53,091 nucleotides of DNA from a virus, in IMG/VR virus record IMGVR_UViG_3300002460_002974, positions 1 to 53,091 of that record, one strand, 5' to 3'. The notes under the pieces were generated by a model. The model did no database searches. It was not told where the DNA came from and saw only the letters and a list, made by a program, of their open reading frames with translations. The translations under genes were made by a program, and so were the position numbers. Each line of letters starts with the position of its first letter. The stretch's first letter is position 1. This document shows positions 8,326 through 16,346 of the stretch, in pieces.

Positions 8326-9192
8326 TTACGGGTTCAATATCTCGATGAGATCTACGCCGCGAGCCGTGATGGTGTCCCAGTTGGAAAACCGGCCACCCAG
8401 GTTGGCGTTAAACCTCATTGGCAGGTCGAAGGTGCAGCCGGCGGTGACCGCCTCGCCTGTCTGCGGCCGCGTGTTTACGGTGCCGCCGCTGGTGTAGTCG
8501 GAGAACGCCGCGGTATTGATCGCAACCGTGATAGACCCGGCAGTTCTGGCTGTGATCAAGGCGCGCAGGCCGTTGATCTCGGTCATGCCTGCCACGCCGC
8601 TGATCACTATCGACTCGCCCACGACATTGCTGTTGGCGACCGTGATGACGGCGCTGGATGCCTTACTGATCGCGGTAATCGTGCCGGTCTTGTTGGCGGC
8701 CATCGTCACCAGGCCGGTGGCGTTATCCACAGACCATTGCGCGGCCGGATACGCTGCCCCCGCCACGGCAATCAGGACCGAGCCCGCCACCGGCTTGCGA
8801 ATTCGGCGGCGAGCGCACTTGGCGTCGGTGTAATCGCCGAACCAGCGCATAAGTTGGTAAACCCCTGGCACGGTCGGATTGACCAGTGGCAGGTGCTGGT
8901 CAAGCATGGTCGGCGTGTCGCGGTAGTTGTTGGTGGAGAAGTCGACCGGGTGCATCACCCGAAAGCCGCGCAGGGTTCCGCCGGCGCGGTTGTTCAGGTC
9001 GATCACCTCGCTGACGACGAAGTTGGTCTGGCGCTCGAACTCGATACCAAGGCGCGCCACCACGAACGGATGGCGCTGGCTGCGGTACTCATCGCCGCCG
9101 ACCGTCTCCACGACGCTGTTGGAGTACTCGCTGGAAAAATCACTGCCGTAGTCGATGTTCTCGTACAGACGCTCTTCCATAAACATGGCCAT
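8326..9192 (-). CDS. DUF2460 (TIGR02217-type) distal tail protein with inserted module
   Basis: 288 residues. The N-terminal half (MEERLYENIDYGSDF, RHPFVVARLGIEFERQ, GTLRGFRVMHPVDF) and the C-terminal FDLPMRFNANL...DLIEILNP match the DUF2460 distal-tail group (GTA gp12 type). Residues about 172-262 interrupt the family core with a beta-rich module (TGTITAISKASSAVITVANSN, ESIVISGVAGMTEINGL, FSDYTSGGTV) of the kind that recurs as a mobile domain in phage structural proteins. The gene starts within one base of the end of the tape-measure gene and precedes DUF2163. Confidence 0.85.
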   Translation of the reverse strand: MAMFMEERLYENIDYGSDFSSEYSNSVVETVGGDEYRSQRHPFVVARLGIEFERQTNFVVSEVIDLNNRAGGTLRGFRVMHPVDFSTNNYRDTPTMLDQHLPLVNPTVPGVYQLMRWFGDYTDAKCARRRIRKPVAGSVLIAVAGAAYPAAQWSVDNATGLVTMAANKTGTITAISKASSAVITVANSNVVGESIVISGVAGMTEINGLRALITARTAGSITVAINTAAFSDYTSGGTVNTRPQTGEAVTAGCTFDLPMRFNANLGGRFSNWDTITARGVDLIEILNP

Positions 9193-12100
9193 CAGTTGTA
9201 TCTCCCGGCGCTCTGTACCGCCCTGGCCACATCGCGCGCGACTTTCGCCGCCGATTCGCGCATACCTCGCGCCTCGGAGATTCCCGTCACGTTCACGTTG
9301 ATATTGTTCACCTGCTGGTTGGACTGCATCGGCCCGGGTGCTGGCTGACCAACGGCGACGCCGTTGTTCACGATGTTTTGGCCGGCCCGCATAGCCTCAA
9401 CAGCATCAACGCCTCCGGCGCGTCGAATGTCAGCCTGGCTCCAGACGACCTCGCCCTTGTGGACGGTACCAGCCGGCTGATTGACGCCGCCAGGTCCGGT
9501 GTATCCGCCCTGGGCGAAGCCAACGCCGGCGATGCTGGCGATGTTTGCCGCGGTCACAACCCCGGCCGACACGGCCAGGGCCAGGCCGACTGGATATGGC
9601 GGCACCGCCAAGGCATTCTGAATGGCCGTGAACCCGGAGATCGTGGCCTGGGCGATTGCCGCGGCCTTGCCTACCGCGCCAAGCTTCTTGTTGCCGGACT
9701 GACTGAGAATCGCCATCTGCCCGAAGAACTCGCCACTGCTGGCCAGGATGGCCTGGTTCTTCGCGGTTTCGATCTTGCTGAGCTGGTCTCTGGTTTGCGC
9801 GTTAATGTTCTTCTCGCGCTCGGCGAACTCTTCCGAGTTGATCGCCCGGGCTTCGAGGAATGCGCGCTGCTTCTCCAGCTCAATTGCGCGCCACTCTTCG
9901 ATCTCATCCGCCTCTTCCTGCAGGCGCTCAAGTTCGCTATTTGCCCCACCGACAGATGCATCAAGGCCTGTACTGCCTGGCGCTTTCGATACGCCCTCAA
10001 CAGTTCCAGGCTCGACCTCCGAAGCCTGTATCTCGCGGATCTGGCGCAGCGTCTCCAGGCGCTGGAGCGCTTCGACGTTGCCCTGCTTTTCGTATTCGGC
10101 GATTTTCTGGGCGTAATCCAGCTCAAACTCGGCGTCGTTGGCCGCCTTGAGCTGGCCAGTGGCACGGAGAATCTCCAGGCGCACACCATCCTGCTCTGCC
10201 AAGTCCTTCTTGGCGTCCAGCTCTTCCTGTAGATCGATCAGCCGGGCTTTTTGCAGGGCACTAAGGCCGGACAGGTCGCCTTTCTCCAGGTCGTAACTAA
10301 GTTGGGCGACGCCGGAGACTTTTCCGAACAGCGCTATCTCCCGGGACAGCGCGGCTGCAGTCGAGTTGTAGGAATCCAGCAACTGCTCGCTGGCCCGCAG
10401 CCTTCTTTCTGCGGACTGCTCGCCCGCCCTGGCGTTTTCCTCTGCCGCCCGGGTGGATGCCTCGTAGGCATCAACCTCGGCAGCAAGCGCGAGCACCTGC
10501 TTTTCCTCTTCCGGGGATATCTTCAGCAGACCTGCCTTGATCTGTGCGCGGATGCGCTCCTGTTCGGTTACAGCGCCAAGCAGGGCGCGCTGTTCGGTCA
10601 GTCGTTCGACGTAGCGCTTTCCGTCCTTGGTAGAAGCTGCGCCCTGGTCGACCTGCTCCTTCCCGAGCCGCTCCAGTTCGTCACGGAGGGTCTTGATGGC
10701 CGCTTTTGCCCCATCAATCTGGCCCTGAGATCCTACGCCTCGCTCAAACTGGCGCTCAAAGCTCTTCAGCTGCCGCTCAGCACCCTTGAGCTGCGATTCG
10801 AGCTCATTGGTGCGCACCTGCAGTTCGGCCTTGTTCAGGTTCGACACGTCGCCGAGCAGCCCGGCAAATCTTGCCCGAGCCCTATCTGCAGCATCCCCCA
10901 GGCGGTCAACGCTGCCAGTCAGGGCGTCTGCTGCAACCTTTGCGTCGCCCGCATCATCTGAAAAATCCACAAACGAAAGTGCGACAGCGCCGACACTCAG
11001 GGCCAAACCGAGCGGGCCGCCGAGCAGGCCAAGTAGTCGCCCGCCAACGGCCGTAACCCCAGTCATCGCCCGCGAGGCGAGGCTTGACGATGCTGCGGCC
11101 GCGACATTGGCGGCGGTCGATGCGGTGGTCGCCTTGGCAAGGGCCCCGGACGCGGTTGCGGCGGCAGCGGTAGCTGCTGTTCGATTTGCGGTAGCCAAGG
11201 CCACGGCCTGCTCAGAAGCCGCAAGCTCTCTGTCTACAACAGCAAGGCCACGGCTCAGTGCGGCGTATTCAGCCGTACCGCGCGACAGTGCAACCTGGAT
11301 GGCAAACAGTTGCTGATTGGCCCGAGCATGCGCGAGAGCCGCTATCGCGGCAGCCTCGGAGGCTCGGGCTTTTTCAAGGTCGGACAGCGCGGATGCTTTT
11401 GCCGCTGCTGTTTTCCTGACTTCAAATGCGGCGCTTTCCGCAGCCAGGGCGTTGTTCTTGGCCTGCTGGATGGCCTGGGCGATCAGCGCCCCGGTATTGG
11501 TTGCGATAACCGTGGTGCCGCGCGCGATGGCGACGTAAAGGCCGGCCTCCAGAACCTGGACGACGCCCTCAACGTTGCTCGAGAGGAATTTCAGCGACTG
11601 ACTGTAGGCGGTAACGCCCTGCGCGAAGGCCGGCTGAAATGCGGCCCCGAGCTTGACCTGGAAATCTTCCAGATACCTGGTGGCGGACTGCAGCTGCTTG
11701 CCTGCGTTATCCAGCGAGGCTTCATAGGACCCAGCGATGTTGCGGCCAGCCTCAAGCGCGGCATTTGTGGCAGCCTGAGTTTTCTCGACAGTTGTCAGCT
11801 CTTTGGCAGTCTTGCCCAGCTGATCAGCGAGCCTCTCGTAGCTCTGTTGGAAGTTGACGTTAAGGCCAAGGGTTTCGAGGGTTTCCTTCTCGGCAGACTG
11901 AATGCCCCTGACCAGGCGCGCGAAGGCTTCAGATGAGCTGGTTCCGGCTACAGCAGCAGCATCCTGGGCAAGTCGGGCAAGGTCGGTTGCTTTCGACAAA
12001 TCAATATTTGCCGAAATCATCTTGATGATGTTGTTGCGTGACTGAATCGCGGAGATACCAGTCTTCTGTAGGTTGGCCTGCAACTCATCGAGCGACGCTG

Positions 12101-12362
12101 ACGAGCGTCCCACGTTCTTGCCTACCACGTTCATGATCAGGCCGAGCTGATCATATCGGGAGGCGAGTAGCGTAGACTCCTGGATCAGCTGCCCGACCTT
12201 GAGACCGGCAAAGGCTGCAGCCAGGGGTTTGAATGCGGACGCAAGAGAGCCGGCCGACTTTTCTGTCTTGCTCGACTGGGCGTCAAGCTGCCTCAGGTCG
12301 TCCGTTGCTTTCTTGGCTGACGTAGAGTCAACCGCCAGCACAAGGCGCGCGTATTCAGTCAT
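9192..12362 (-). CDS. Tail tape measure protein
   Basis: 1056 residues, the longest gene in the window. It sets tail length and helps DNA passage through the host envelope. It is largely helical: an N-terminal part typical of phage tape measures (residues about 1-260), an Ala-rich region with a hydrophobic segment (LLGLLGGPLGLALSVGAVAL), long coiled coils rich in Glu/Arg/Lys, then a second hydrophobic stretch and FAQGGYTGPGG near residue 960, a common tape-measure C-terminal motif. It follows the G/GT chaperone genes (start overlaps the GT end by 8 bases), the standard siphovirus order. No lytic domain was recognised. Confidence 0.93.
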   Translation of the reverse strand: MTEYARLVLAVDSTSAKKATDDLRQLDAQSSKTEKSAGSLASAFKPLAAAFAGLKVGQLIQESTLLASRYDQLGLIMNVVGKNVGRSSASLDELQANLQKTGISAIQSRNNIIKMISANIDLSKATDLARLAQDAAAVAGTSSSEAFARLVRGIQSAEKETLETLGLNVNFQQSYERLADQLGKTAKELTTVEKTQAATNAALEAGRNIAGSYEASLDNAGKQLQSATRYLEDFQVKLGAAFQPAFAQGVTAYSQSLKFLSSNVEGVVQVLEAGLYVAIARGTTVIATNTGALIAQAIQQAKNNALAAESAAFEVRKTAAAKASALSDLEKARASEAAAIAALAHARANQQLFAIQVALSRGTAEYAALSRGLAVVDRELAASEQAVALATANRTAATAAAATASGALAKATTASTAANVAAAASSSLASRAMTGVTAVGGRLLGLLGGPLGLALSVGAVALSFVDFSDDAGDAKVAADALTGSVDRLGDAADRARARFAGLLGDVSNLNKAELQVRTNELESQLKGAERQLKSFERQFERGVGSQGQIDGAKAAIKTLRDELERLGKEQVDQGAASTKDGKRYVERLTEQRALLGAVTEQERIRAQIKAGLLKISPEEEKQVLALAAEVDAYEASTRAAEENARAGEQSAERRLRASEQLLDSYNSTAAALSREIALFGKVSGVAQLSYDLEKGDLSGLSALQKARLIDLQEELDAKKDLAEQDGVRLEILRATGQLKAANDAEFELDYAQKIAEYEKQGNVEALQRLETLRQIREIQASEVEPGTVEGVSKAPGSTGLDASVGGANSELERLQEEADEIEEWRAIELEKQRAFLEARAINSEEFAEREKNINAQTRDQLSKIETAKNQAILASSGEFFGQMAILSQSGNKKLGAVGKAAAIAQATISGFTAIQNALAVPPYPVGLALAVSAGVVTAANIASIAGVGFAQGGYTGPGGVNQPAGTVHKGEVVWSQADIRRAGGVDAVEAMRAGQNIVNNGVAVGQPAPGPMQSNQQVNNINVNVTGISEARGMRESAAKVARDVARAVQSAGRYN

Positions 12363-12645
12363 CGTTTCGAACCTTGGTGGCGATTGAGTCCAGGCGCATG
12401 ATTGCCTCGACCTCCAACGGCTCTAAGTCCGTGGCGGTCATCAGCGACCAGTTACGCAGCTCGGTGTAGGTGAGCGGATCCGGCGTGCGCCGGATCTGAA
12501 AGAACGTGCCCCAGAGGTAGGCGAGCGACTCGGGCAGCGGAGGTGTGTCTAGCTCGGGTGGATTTGACCCTGAGACCCTGGCGACCTGCTCCAGGTGCTG
12601 GCGAACGGTTCGGTCGGTTCCCGGGGCCCTCTTGAGCAGCCGCAA
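12355..12645 (-). CDS. Tail assembly chaperone T part, reached by -1 frameshift (GT)
   Basis: This frame carries the C-terminal half of the frameshifted chaperone. It has no good start of its own (only a TTG at 12645), but is open upstream to the slippery heptamer at 12687-12693. A -1 slip there joins the G protein to this frame, giving ...FF-RARLGELERHAEAEL, then the residues of this entry, which ends in RLDSIATKVRNDD. Known siphovirus GT proteins bind the tape measure and recruit tail tube protein. It overlaps the tape-measure start by 8 bases. As a separate protein it is doubtful. Confidence 0.75.
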   Translation of the reverse strand: MRLLKRAPGTDRTVRQHLEQVARVSGSNPPELDTPPLPESLAYLWGTFFQIRRTPDPLTYTELRNWSLMTATDLEPLEVEAIMRLDSIATKVRNDD

Positions 12646-12665
12646 CTCCGCTTCGGCGTGCCTCT

Positions 12666-13046
12666 CTAGCTCTCCGAGGCGAGCCCGAAAAAACGCGCAC
12701 GGTCCGCCGCCGCCGTGTCAACGGCATTGGCAACCTGAGGTGCGCTGGAAAGGAATTCGCGCACCGCTTCATCGGTGAACGGCTCATCAAAGGACCAGCC
12801 GGCGACAAGGGACACCAGGTTGTCCAGAATCACGCCATCCATGGCCTTGGCACGCTCCCATTCCCCCATCTTTTCCGGCAGGTCACGGATCACCCGGGAA
12901 CCCTCAAAGCGCGCCTTGCGGAACGCATCGGACTCGGTGCCGCGTACCATCAGCCAGTGGCCAGAATCCGTGCCGTCTGCCGTCAGCAATGGCATCTTCA
13001 CGCCCTTGTCGGCATTCGGCTTGGTGTAGAAGTCTTCTTTTTTCAT
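12666..13046 (-). CDS. Tail assembly chaperone G
   Basis: 126-residue tail assembly chaperone in the slot between major tail protein and tape measure. The sequence begins MKKEDFYTKPNADKG and contains GHWLMVRGTESDAFRKAR and LVAGWSFDEPFTDEAVREFL, like gpG-type proteins of Pseudomonas phages. ATG at 13046 is chosen for its GGAG; a TTG five codons earlier is less likely. Near its 3' end the run CGT TTT TTC is a canonical -1 slippery site, so a minority of ribosomes make the longer GT protein. Confidence 0.85.
   Translation of the reverse strand: MKKEDFYTKPNADKGVKMPLLTADGTDSGHWLMVRGTESDAFRKARFEGSRVIRDLPEKMGEWERAKAMDGVILDNLVSLVAGWSFDEPFTDEAVREFLSSAPQVANAVDTAAADRARFFGLASES
12687..12693 (-). other. 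Programmed -1 ribosomal frameshift site (TTTTTTC)
   Basis: The heptamer T-TTT-TTC is in the correct register of the G gene (codons CGT TTT TTC) and 19 bases before its TAG. A -1 slip enters the GT frame, which stays open to 12355. This is the form X-XXY-YYZ used by many siphoviruses at this gene pair. Confidence 0.85.
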
Positions 13047-13062
13047 GCTTGCTCCGGGCAAT

Positions 13063-13082
13063 AAAAAACCGCCCGAAGGCGG
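13063..13082 (-). terminator. Intrinsic terminator between major tail protein and G
   Basis: CCGCC-TTCG-GGCGG followed by TTTTTT on the minus strand; a stable UUCG tetraloop terminator directly upstream of the chaperone gene start. Confidence 0.8.
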
Positions 13083-13123
13083 CTTGATATGGCCGGCGGT
13101 GTCTGCGCCGGCCTGGTGCGTTA

Positions 13124-14272
13124 TCAGCTACGGGTAATCCGCATCGAGGTCGTGCCGTCATACCCGGCCGACATGGTGTACTGCGGGATGATCGCGCCCG
13201 GGCCGCCGACCTGCTTCTGGCCCTGCGTGTAGCGGACCTTCGGCAGCTCAATGGTGTAAGAGTCGGCACCTTCTTCCAGCACCACTACATGGCTGGTTTC
13301 GGCTTCGTTCAGCACCTTGGCCCACAGGGTGCCGTCTTTGAGGTAGGCGCTCATGGTGCCACTGACCGTGGCAATTCCGTTGCTGATGCAGTAGGCCTCG
13401 CGCTGGAACAGCGAGAACGCCGCCTCCATGCCGTTATCGATGGTGACGTTCCACTCGGTGGCATAGGCGATTGCCGTGCCGTCCTCGGTAAAGGAGCCGT
13501 TGGTGGTGACCATCATGTCGGTGGTGGTCGCGGCGTCGAACGTTGCGCCGCCGGGCACGGTGTATTCCTCGGCCTTAGTACCGAGGATACCGAAGGTGAC
13601 GCCCGCCTTGTCGCCCAGCGGGGCCGCGATATTCATGGTCGCCACGCGGCTGCCGCGGTAGATGTAATCGACGCCGATGTCGGTGTGGCGCTCAAGGATG
13701 GCGAAACTGCGCTCGGTCGAACCCACGACCAGCACATCCGTGGTCCAGGTGCCTTGCAGCGCCGCCTCGATCAGGTCTTCGAAGCTGCCAAAGCTCACTT
13801 CTGCCGCCACTTCGCCGGTCACGTTGTAGGTGCCGCCGCGGCTCGGCGCACGCTGGCGGGCCTGATTGATCTCGGCCGACTCAATCTGGTTGATGGCAGG
13901 GCTCAGGCCTTCCGACACGAAGCGGATCGGCTTGAACACCGGATTGCCTGGAATCGAGCCTTCCATGGTGATGGTAACCGCGTCGCCGGCTGCCTCGTCG
14001 ACCAGGACCACGGCCGCGCCATCGATGTCGGTGACGGTGATCTTGCCGGCGGCAATCGTGGCAATCTTGAACTTGCCGTTGTTGGCTGCGGTGGTGAAGC
14101 CGGCAACGGTGATGATCTGGCCGACTGCAAGCTGGCCGGTGATGAAGCCGTTTGCCGAGTCATTGAAGCTGGAGTCACTGGCCACAACGCTGAATGTGGC
14201 GTCGGCGATCAGCGCGTACTCGCGCACATAGTAGAGCTTTACGGCCGAGCCGTTGCCGAAACAGGAAGACAT
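13124..14272 (-). CDS. Major tail (tube) protein
   Basis: 382-residue tail tube subunit of the Phage_tube_2 type. Typical segments are AINQIESAEINQARQ, GGTYNVTGEVAAEVSFGSFEDLIEAALQGTWTTD, then RSFAILERH and YRGSRVATMNI. Residues about 25-108 before the core hold an inserted beta module (TFSVVASDSSF, GQIITVAGFTTAANNGKF, LVDEAAGDAVTIT) like the one in the DUF2460 protein, which probably decorates the tail surface. It lies between the tail terminator-like gene and the G/GT chaperones. Confidence 0.88.
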   Translation of the reverse strand: MSSCFGNGSAVKLYYVREYALIADATFSVVASDSSFNDSANGFITGQLAVGQIITVAGFTTAANNGKFKIATIAAGKITVTDIDGAAVVLVDEAAGDAVTITMEGSIPGNPVFKPIRFVSEGLSPAINQIESAEINQARQRAPSRGGTYNVTGEVAAEVSFGSFEDLIEAALQGTWTTDVLVVGSTERSFAILERHTDIGVDYIYRGSRVATMNIAAPLGDKAGVTFGILGTKAEEYTVPGGATFDAATTTDMMVTTNGSFTEDGTAIAYATEWNVTIDNGMEAAFSLFQREAYCISNGIATVSGTMSAYLKDGTLWAKVLNEAETSHVVVLEEGADSYTIELPKVRYTQGQKQVGGPGAIIPQYTMSAGYDGTTSMRITRS

Positions 14273-14275
14273 AGG

Positions 14276-14695
14276 TCAAACCTCCGGGCGCACCGTGTGC
14301 GCGCTGTAGTAGATGGAAACGTTGATTTGCTGCCAGCCACCAACGGGCCGGAGGTTGTTGCGGGTGACGCGTTCGACCTTCACGCACTGGCCCTGGTAGA
14401 CCAGGCGGCGGCCGGCATAGAAGTAGTCGCGCAGCTTCTGGACTGCGGCCAGGGCGTTCGCGGTACCATCGTTGAGCGGGTAATTCAGATCAACTTGGAA
14501 AACGCCGAGCGTTTCGTCCATGCCGCCCGATCCGTTGCTTGCCACATCGGTGGATGACGGCAGATTGAACCAGGCCGCCCATGGCGATGTGACGGCAGGT
14601 GGCGTGAAGTTCTTCCCCTCATTCCCCATTGGCAGGCCGAGCGCGGCCGCCGTCAGCCCAGACACCAGGGCGGCGTTGATCTTCACTTCGGACAT
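14276..14695 (-). CDS. Tail terminator-like protein (DUF4128-like)
   Basis: 139 residues (MSEVKINAALVSGLTAAAL). The region YFYAGRRLVYQGQCVKVERV and the overall size fit the DUF4128 / lambda U-like tail-terminator proteins that cap the tail tube and join it to the head. ATG at 14695 follows the stop of the preceding gene by one base; a longer frame upstream only shadows the neighbouring gene. Position just before the tube gene agrees with a terminator role. Confidence 0.7.
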   Translation of the reverse strand: MSEVKINAALVSGLTAAALGLPMGNEGKNFTPPAVTSPWAAWFNLPSSTDVASNGSGGMDETLGVFQVDLNYPLNDGTANALAAVQKLRDYFYAGRRLVYQGQCVKVERVTRNNLRPVGGWQQINVSIYYSAHTVRPEV

Positions 14696-14696
14696 G

Positions 14697-15092
14697 TCAG
14701 ACCCTGAATTTGGCGATGGCGATGTTGACGATTCGCTGAACGCGGGCGAGGTTGCGGCGAACCATGCCGGCCGGAGCCTGCTGGCTGCTGCCGTTTTCGA
14801 GGGAGTCGATGTGGGGCAGGTTGTTGGCCATGAAGGTTTCTTGTCCGGCACCCGCTGGCGTCTTGGCCTCGACCTCGGCAATGGCAGCAGTGCCGCCCTT
14901 GTCGTCGCGGTCAATCTCGCCAGACACCGGGGTTCCGACTGAGGTCTGCCAGTTGCCCCTGGCTCGTCCAGTGTCAACCGGGGTGTCCTTGATCGTGCCG
15001 CTAAAATAGTCGAGCGTTGCCGCCCGAGCGATCTTGTTGTGGGCGTCCTCGATGCGCTTGGTGGCGCTGCGCATATCGCTACCGAAACCCAT
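14697..15092 (-). CDS. HK97 gp10-like neck protein
   Basis: 131 residues. The sequence has FSGTIKDTPVDTGRARGNWQTSVGTP, the PVDTGRAR-NW signature of HK97 gp10-like/tail completion proteins, which join the head connector to the tail. The start overlaps the upstream stop as TGATG. It is followed by the tail terminator-like gene, the usual order. Confidence 0.82.
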   Translation of the reverse strand: MGFGSDMRSATKRIEDAHNKIARAATLDYFSGTIKDTPVDTGRARGNWQTSVGTPVSGEIDRDDKGGTAAIAEVEAKTPAGAGQETFMANNLPHIDSLENGSSQQAPAGMVRRNLARVQRIVNIAIAKFRV

Positions 15093-15472
15093 CACTTGCG
15101 CCCGTGAATTTCGTAAACCAGCGGAGTGCCCGCCGGATTCGATACCTTGATGTTGACGACCTGCCAGACCGCGCTGTCGGCCGTAATGCGACTGGTCATC
15201 TTCGGAGCCCACGCCAGGCCCTGCGCGGCGATCACTATCTTCTTGTCGCCGGCGAGCACCTGAGTGCCTTCGTTGTATTTCGCGCCCGACTCCTGCAGCG
15301 AGTAGTCGAGCAGGATCAGCTGGGCGGATTGGCTGATCGGCGTGTCGCCGGTAGTTGCGCCGGTCGCCGGGTCGTAGGTGCCAGGGGTCACGTCACTGAT
15401 CGTGCCAGCCTGCCCAAACTGGGCGATCAGGCGCAGAGCTGTGGCGGCCATGCGCTCGTAGAATGTGGCCAT
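15092..15472 (-). CDS. Head-closure/head-tail joining protein
   Basis: 126 residues (MATFYERMAATALRLIAQFG). It contains the motif YDPATGATTGD, common in neck proteins of lambda-like phages, and a beta-rich remainder ending VYEIHGRK. It sits between the DnaT-like adaptor and the gp10-like protein with single-base overlaps, the position of a head-closure (stopper) protein. No further family could be named with certainty. Confidence 0.65.
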   Translation of the reverse strand: MATFYERMAATALRLIAQFGQAGTISDVTPGTYDPATGATTGDTPISQSAQLILLDYSLQESGAKYNEGTQVLAGDKKIVIAAQGLAWAPKMTSRITADSAVWQVVNIKVSNPAGTPLVYEIHGRK

Positions 15473-15969
15473 CAGCCGCGCACCAGCTGAACCTGGCTCG
15501 AAGACTCCAGGAACCCAGCAAACTGGGCGTAGGACTGACGGGTTGCAGCTGGCTTGGATGCGCGAGCCGACGCGGGGCTGTACTGCACCTCAACTGCACC
15601 CTCTACGCGTTCCTTGGTGACAGCTCCGGTCTTGGTTTCAGGATCAACCAGGTCGTCAGCGTGAATCTCGGTGGCCAACGCCATTTGCCCGGCCTTGATC
15701 TGCGCCGGGATGATGTCGGAGGCGACCAGCCACTTATCGCGCTTCACGTCATAGCGCGGCCATGCGCCGGTCTGGTCTGGACTGACTGCGCCACCCTTCC
15801 ATGGCAGTGCGATCATCTGCAGGTAGGCGCGGCGCAGAAGGGATTCCTGCGCGCCCTCGGTCGCCGGGATCGTGCGGCCGAAGTTGGCAGCGTAGGTGAC
15901 CAACTCAGAGGCAAGGGCGAACGAGTCCGCACCAGGCACCACGCTGCCGTCTTCGATGGTCAGAGCCAT
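15472..15969 (-). CDS. Head-tail adaptor, DnaT-like domain family
   Basis: 165 residues. The start MALTIEDGSVVPGADSF and the pattern RRAYLQMIALPWKGG...YDVKRDKWLVASDIIPAQIKAGQMALATEI are typical of the phage protein group labelled DnaT-like ssDNA-binding (DnaT_2). In this place, directly after the coat genes, such proteins are thought to be head-tail adaptors forming a ring below the portal, rather than replication proteins. Confidence 0.8.
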   Translation of the reverse strand: MALTIEDGSVVPGADSFALASELVTYAANFGRTIPATEGAQESLLRRAYLQMIALPWKGGAVSPDQTGAWPRYDVKRDKWLVASDIIPAQIKAGQMALATEIHADDLVDPETKTGAVTKERVEGAVEVQYSPASARASKPAATRQSYAQFAGFLESSSQVQLVRG

Positions 15970-15971
15970 GG

Positions 15972-16289
15972 TTACACCTCAACCCAGCCGAGGCGCTTGT
16001 GATCTGCCAGGCAGGCCGGGTGCACGTCCAGCTCGACACCTTCCTTGCTGACCTTGATCAGGTGGGAGTTGTCGGCTTCTGGCTCCCGCGCCTTGGCGGC
16101 AGCAGCTTCATCGGCAATGCGTTTTGCCTCAGCTGCAGCGGCATCGATAGCATCCTGCGCCTTGGCGGTGAAGGCGGCCTGCTCTTCGGCAGACAGCTTG
16201 GCGAATTCTTCGGCGGTGACGCCGCTCAGCTCCACAGCCTTGGCCAGTAGGGCCTTGGCAGCTTTCTGTTCTTTGGTAAGTCCAGCCAT
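15972..16289 (-). CDS. Ala/Glu/Lys-rich small virion-region protein
   Basis: 105 residues: two thirds are a highly charged, Ala-rich helix (residues about 5-70), then a compact end DNSHLIKVSKEGVELDVHPACLADHKRLGWVEV. It lies between the major capsid and adaptor genes. No family was recognised with certainty; the compact C-terminus resembles small proteins found beside P22-like coat genes. A head decoration or connector-accessory role is only a guess. Confidence 0.6.
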   Translation of the reverse strand: MAGLTKEQKAAKALLAKAVELSGVTAEEFAKLSAEEQAAFTAKAQDAIDAAAAEAKRIADEAAAAKAREPEADNSHLIKVSKEGVELDVHPACLADHKRLGWVEV

Positions 16290-16306
16290 TTCACTATCTC
16301 CAGAAA

Positions 16307-16333
16307 CAACGCAGGGGCCGAAGCCCCTGGTTG
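16307..16333 (-). terminator. Hairpin after the coat gene (weak terminator)
   Basis: CAGGGGC-TTCG-GCCCCTG on the minus strand, a 7-bp stem with a TTCG loop extended by four more pairs past one bulge. The T-tract is weak (GTTGTTT), so it may act as a partial terminator or mRNA stabiliser. Confidence 0.55.
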
Positions 16334-16346
16334 TCGTTGTGGTGGA

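Noticed and set aside
13289-14557. Large plus-strand frame opposite the major tail protein
   Set aside because: High-GC shadow: His/Arg/Gly-rich, no ribosome site, opposite a well-recognised gene.
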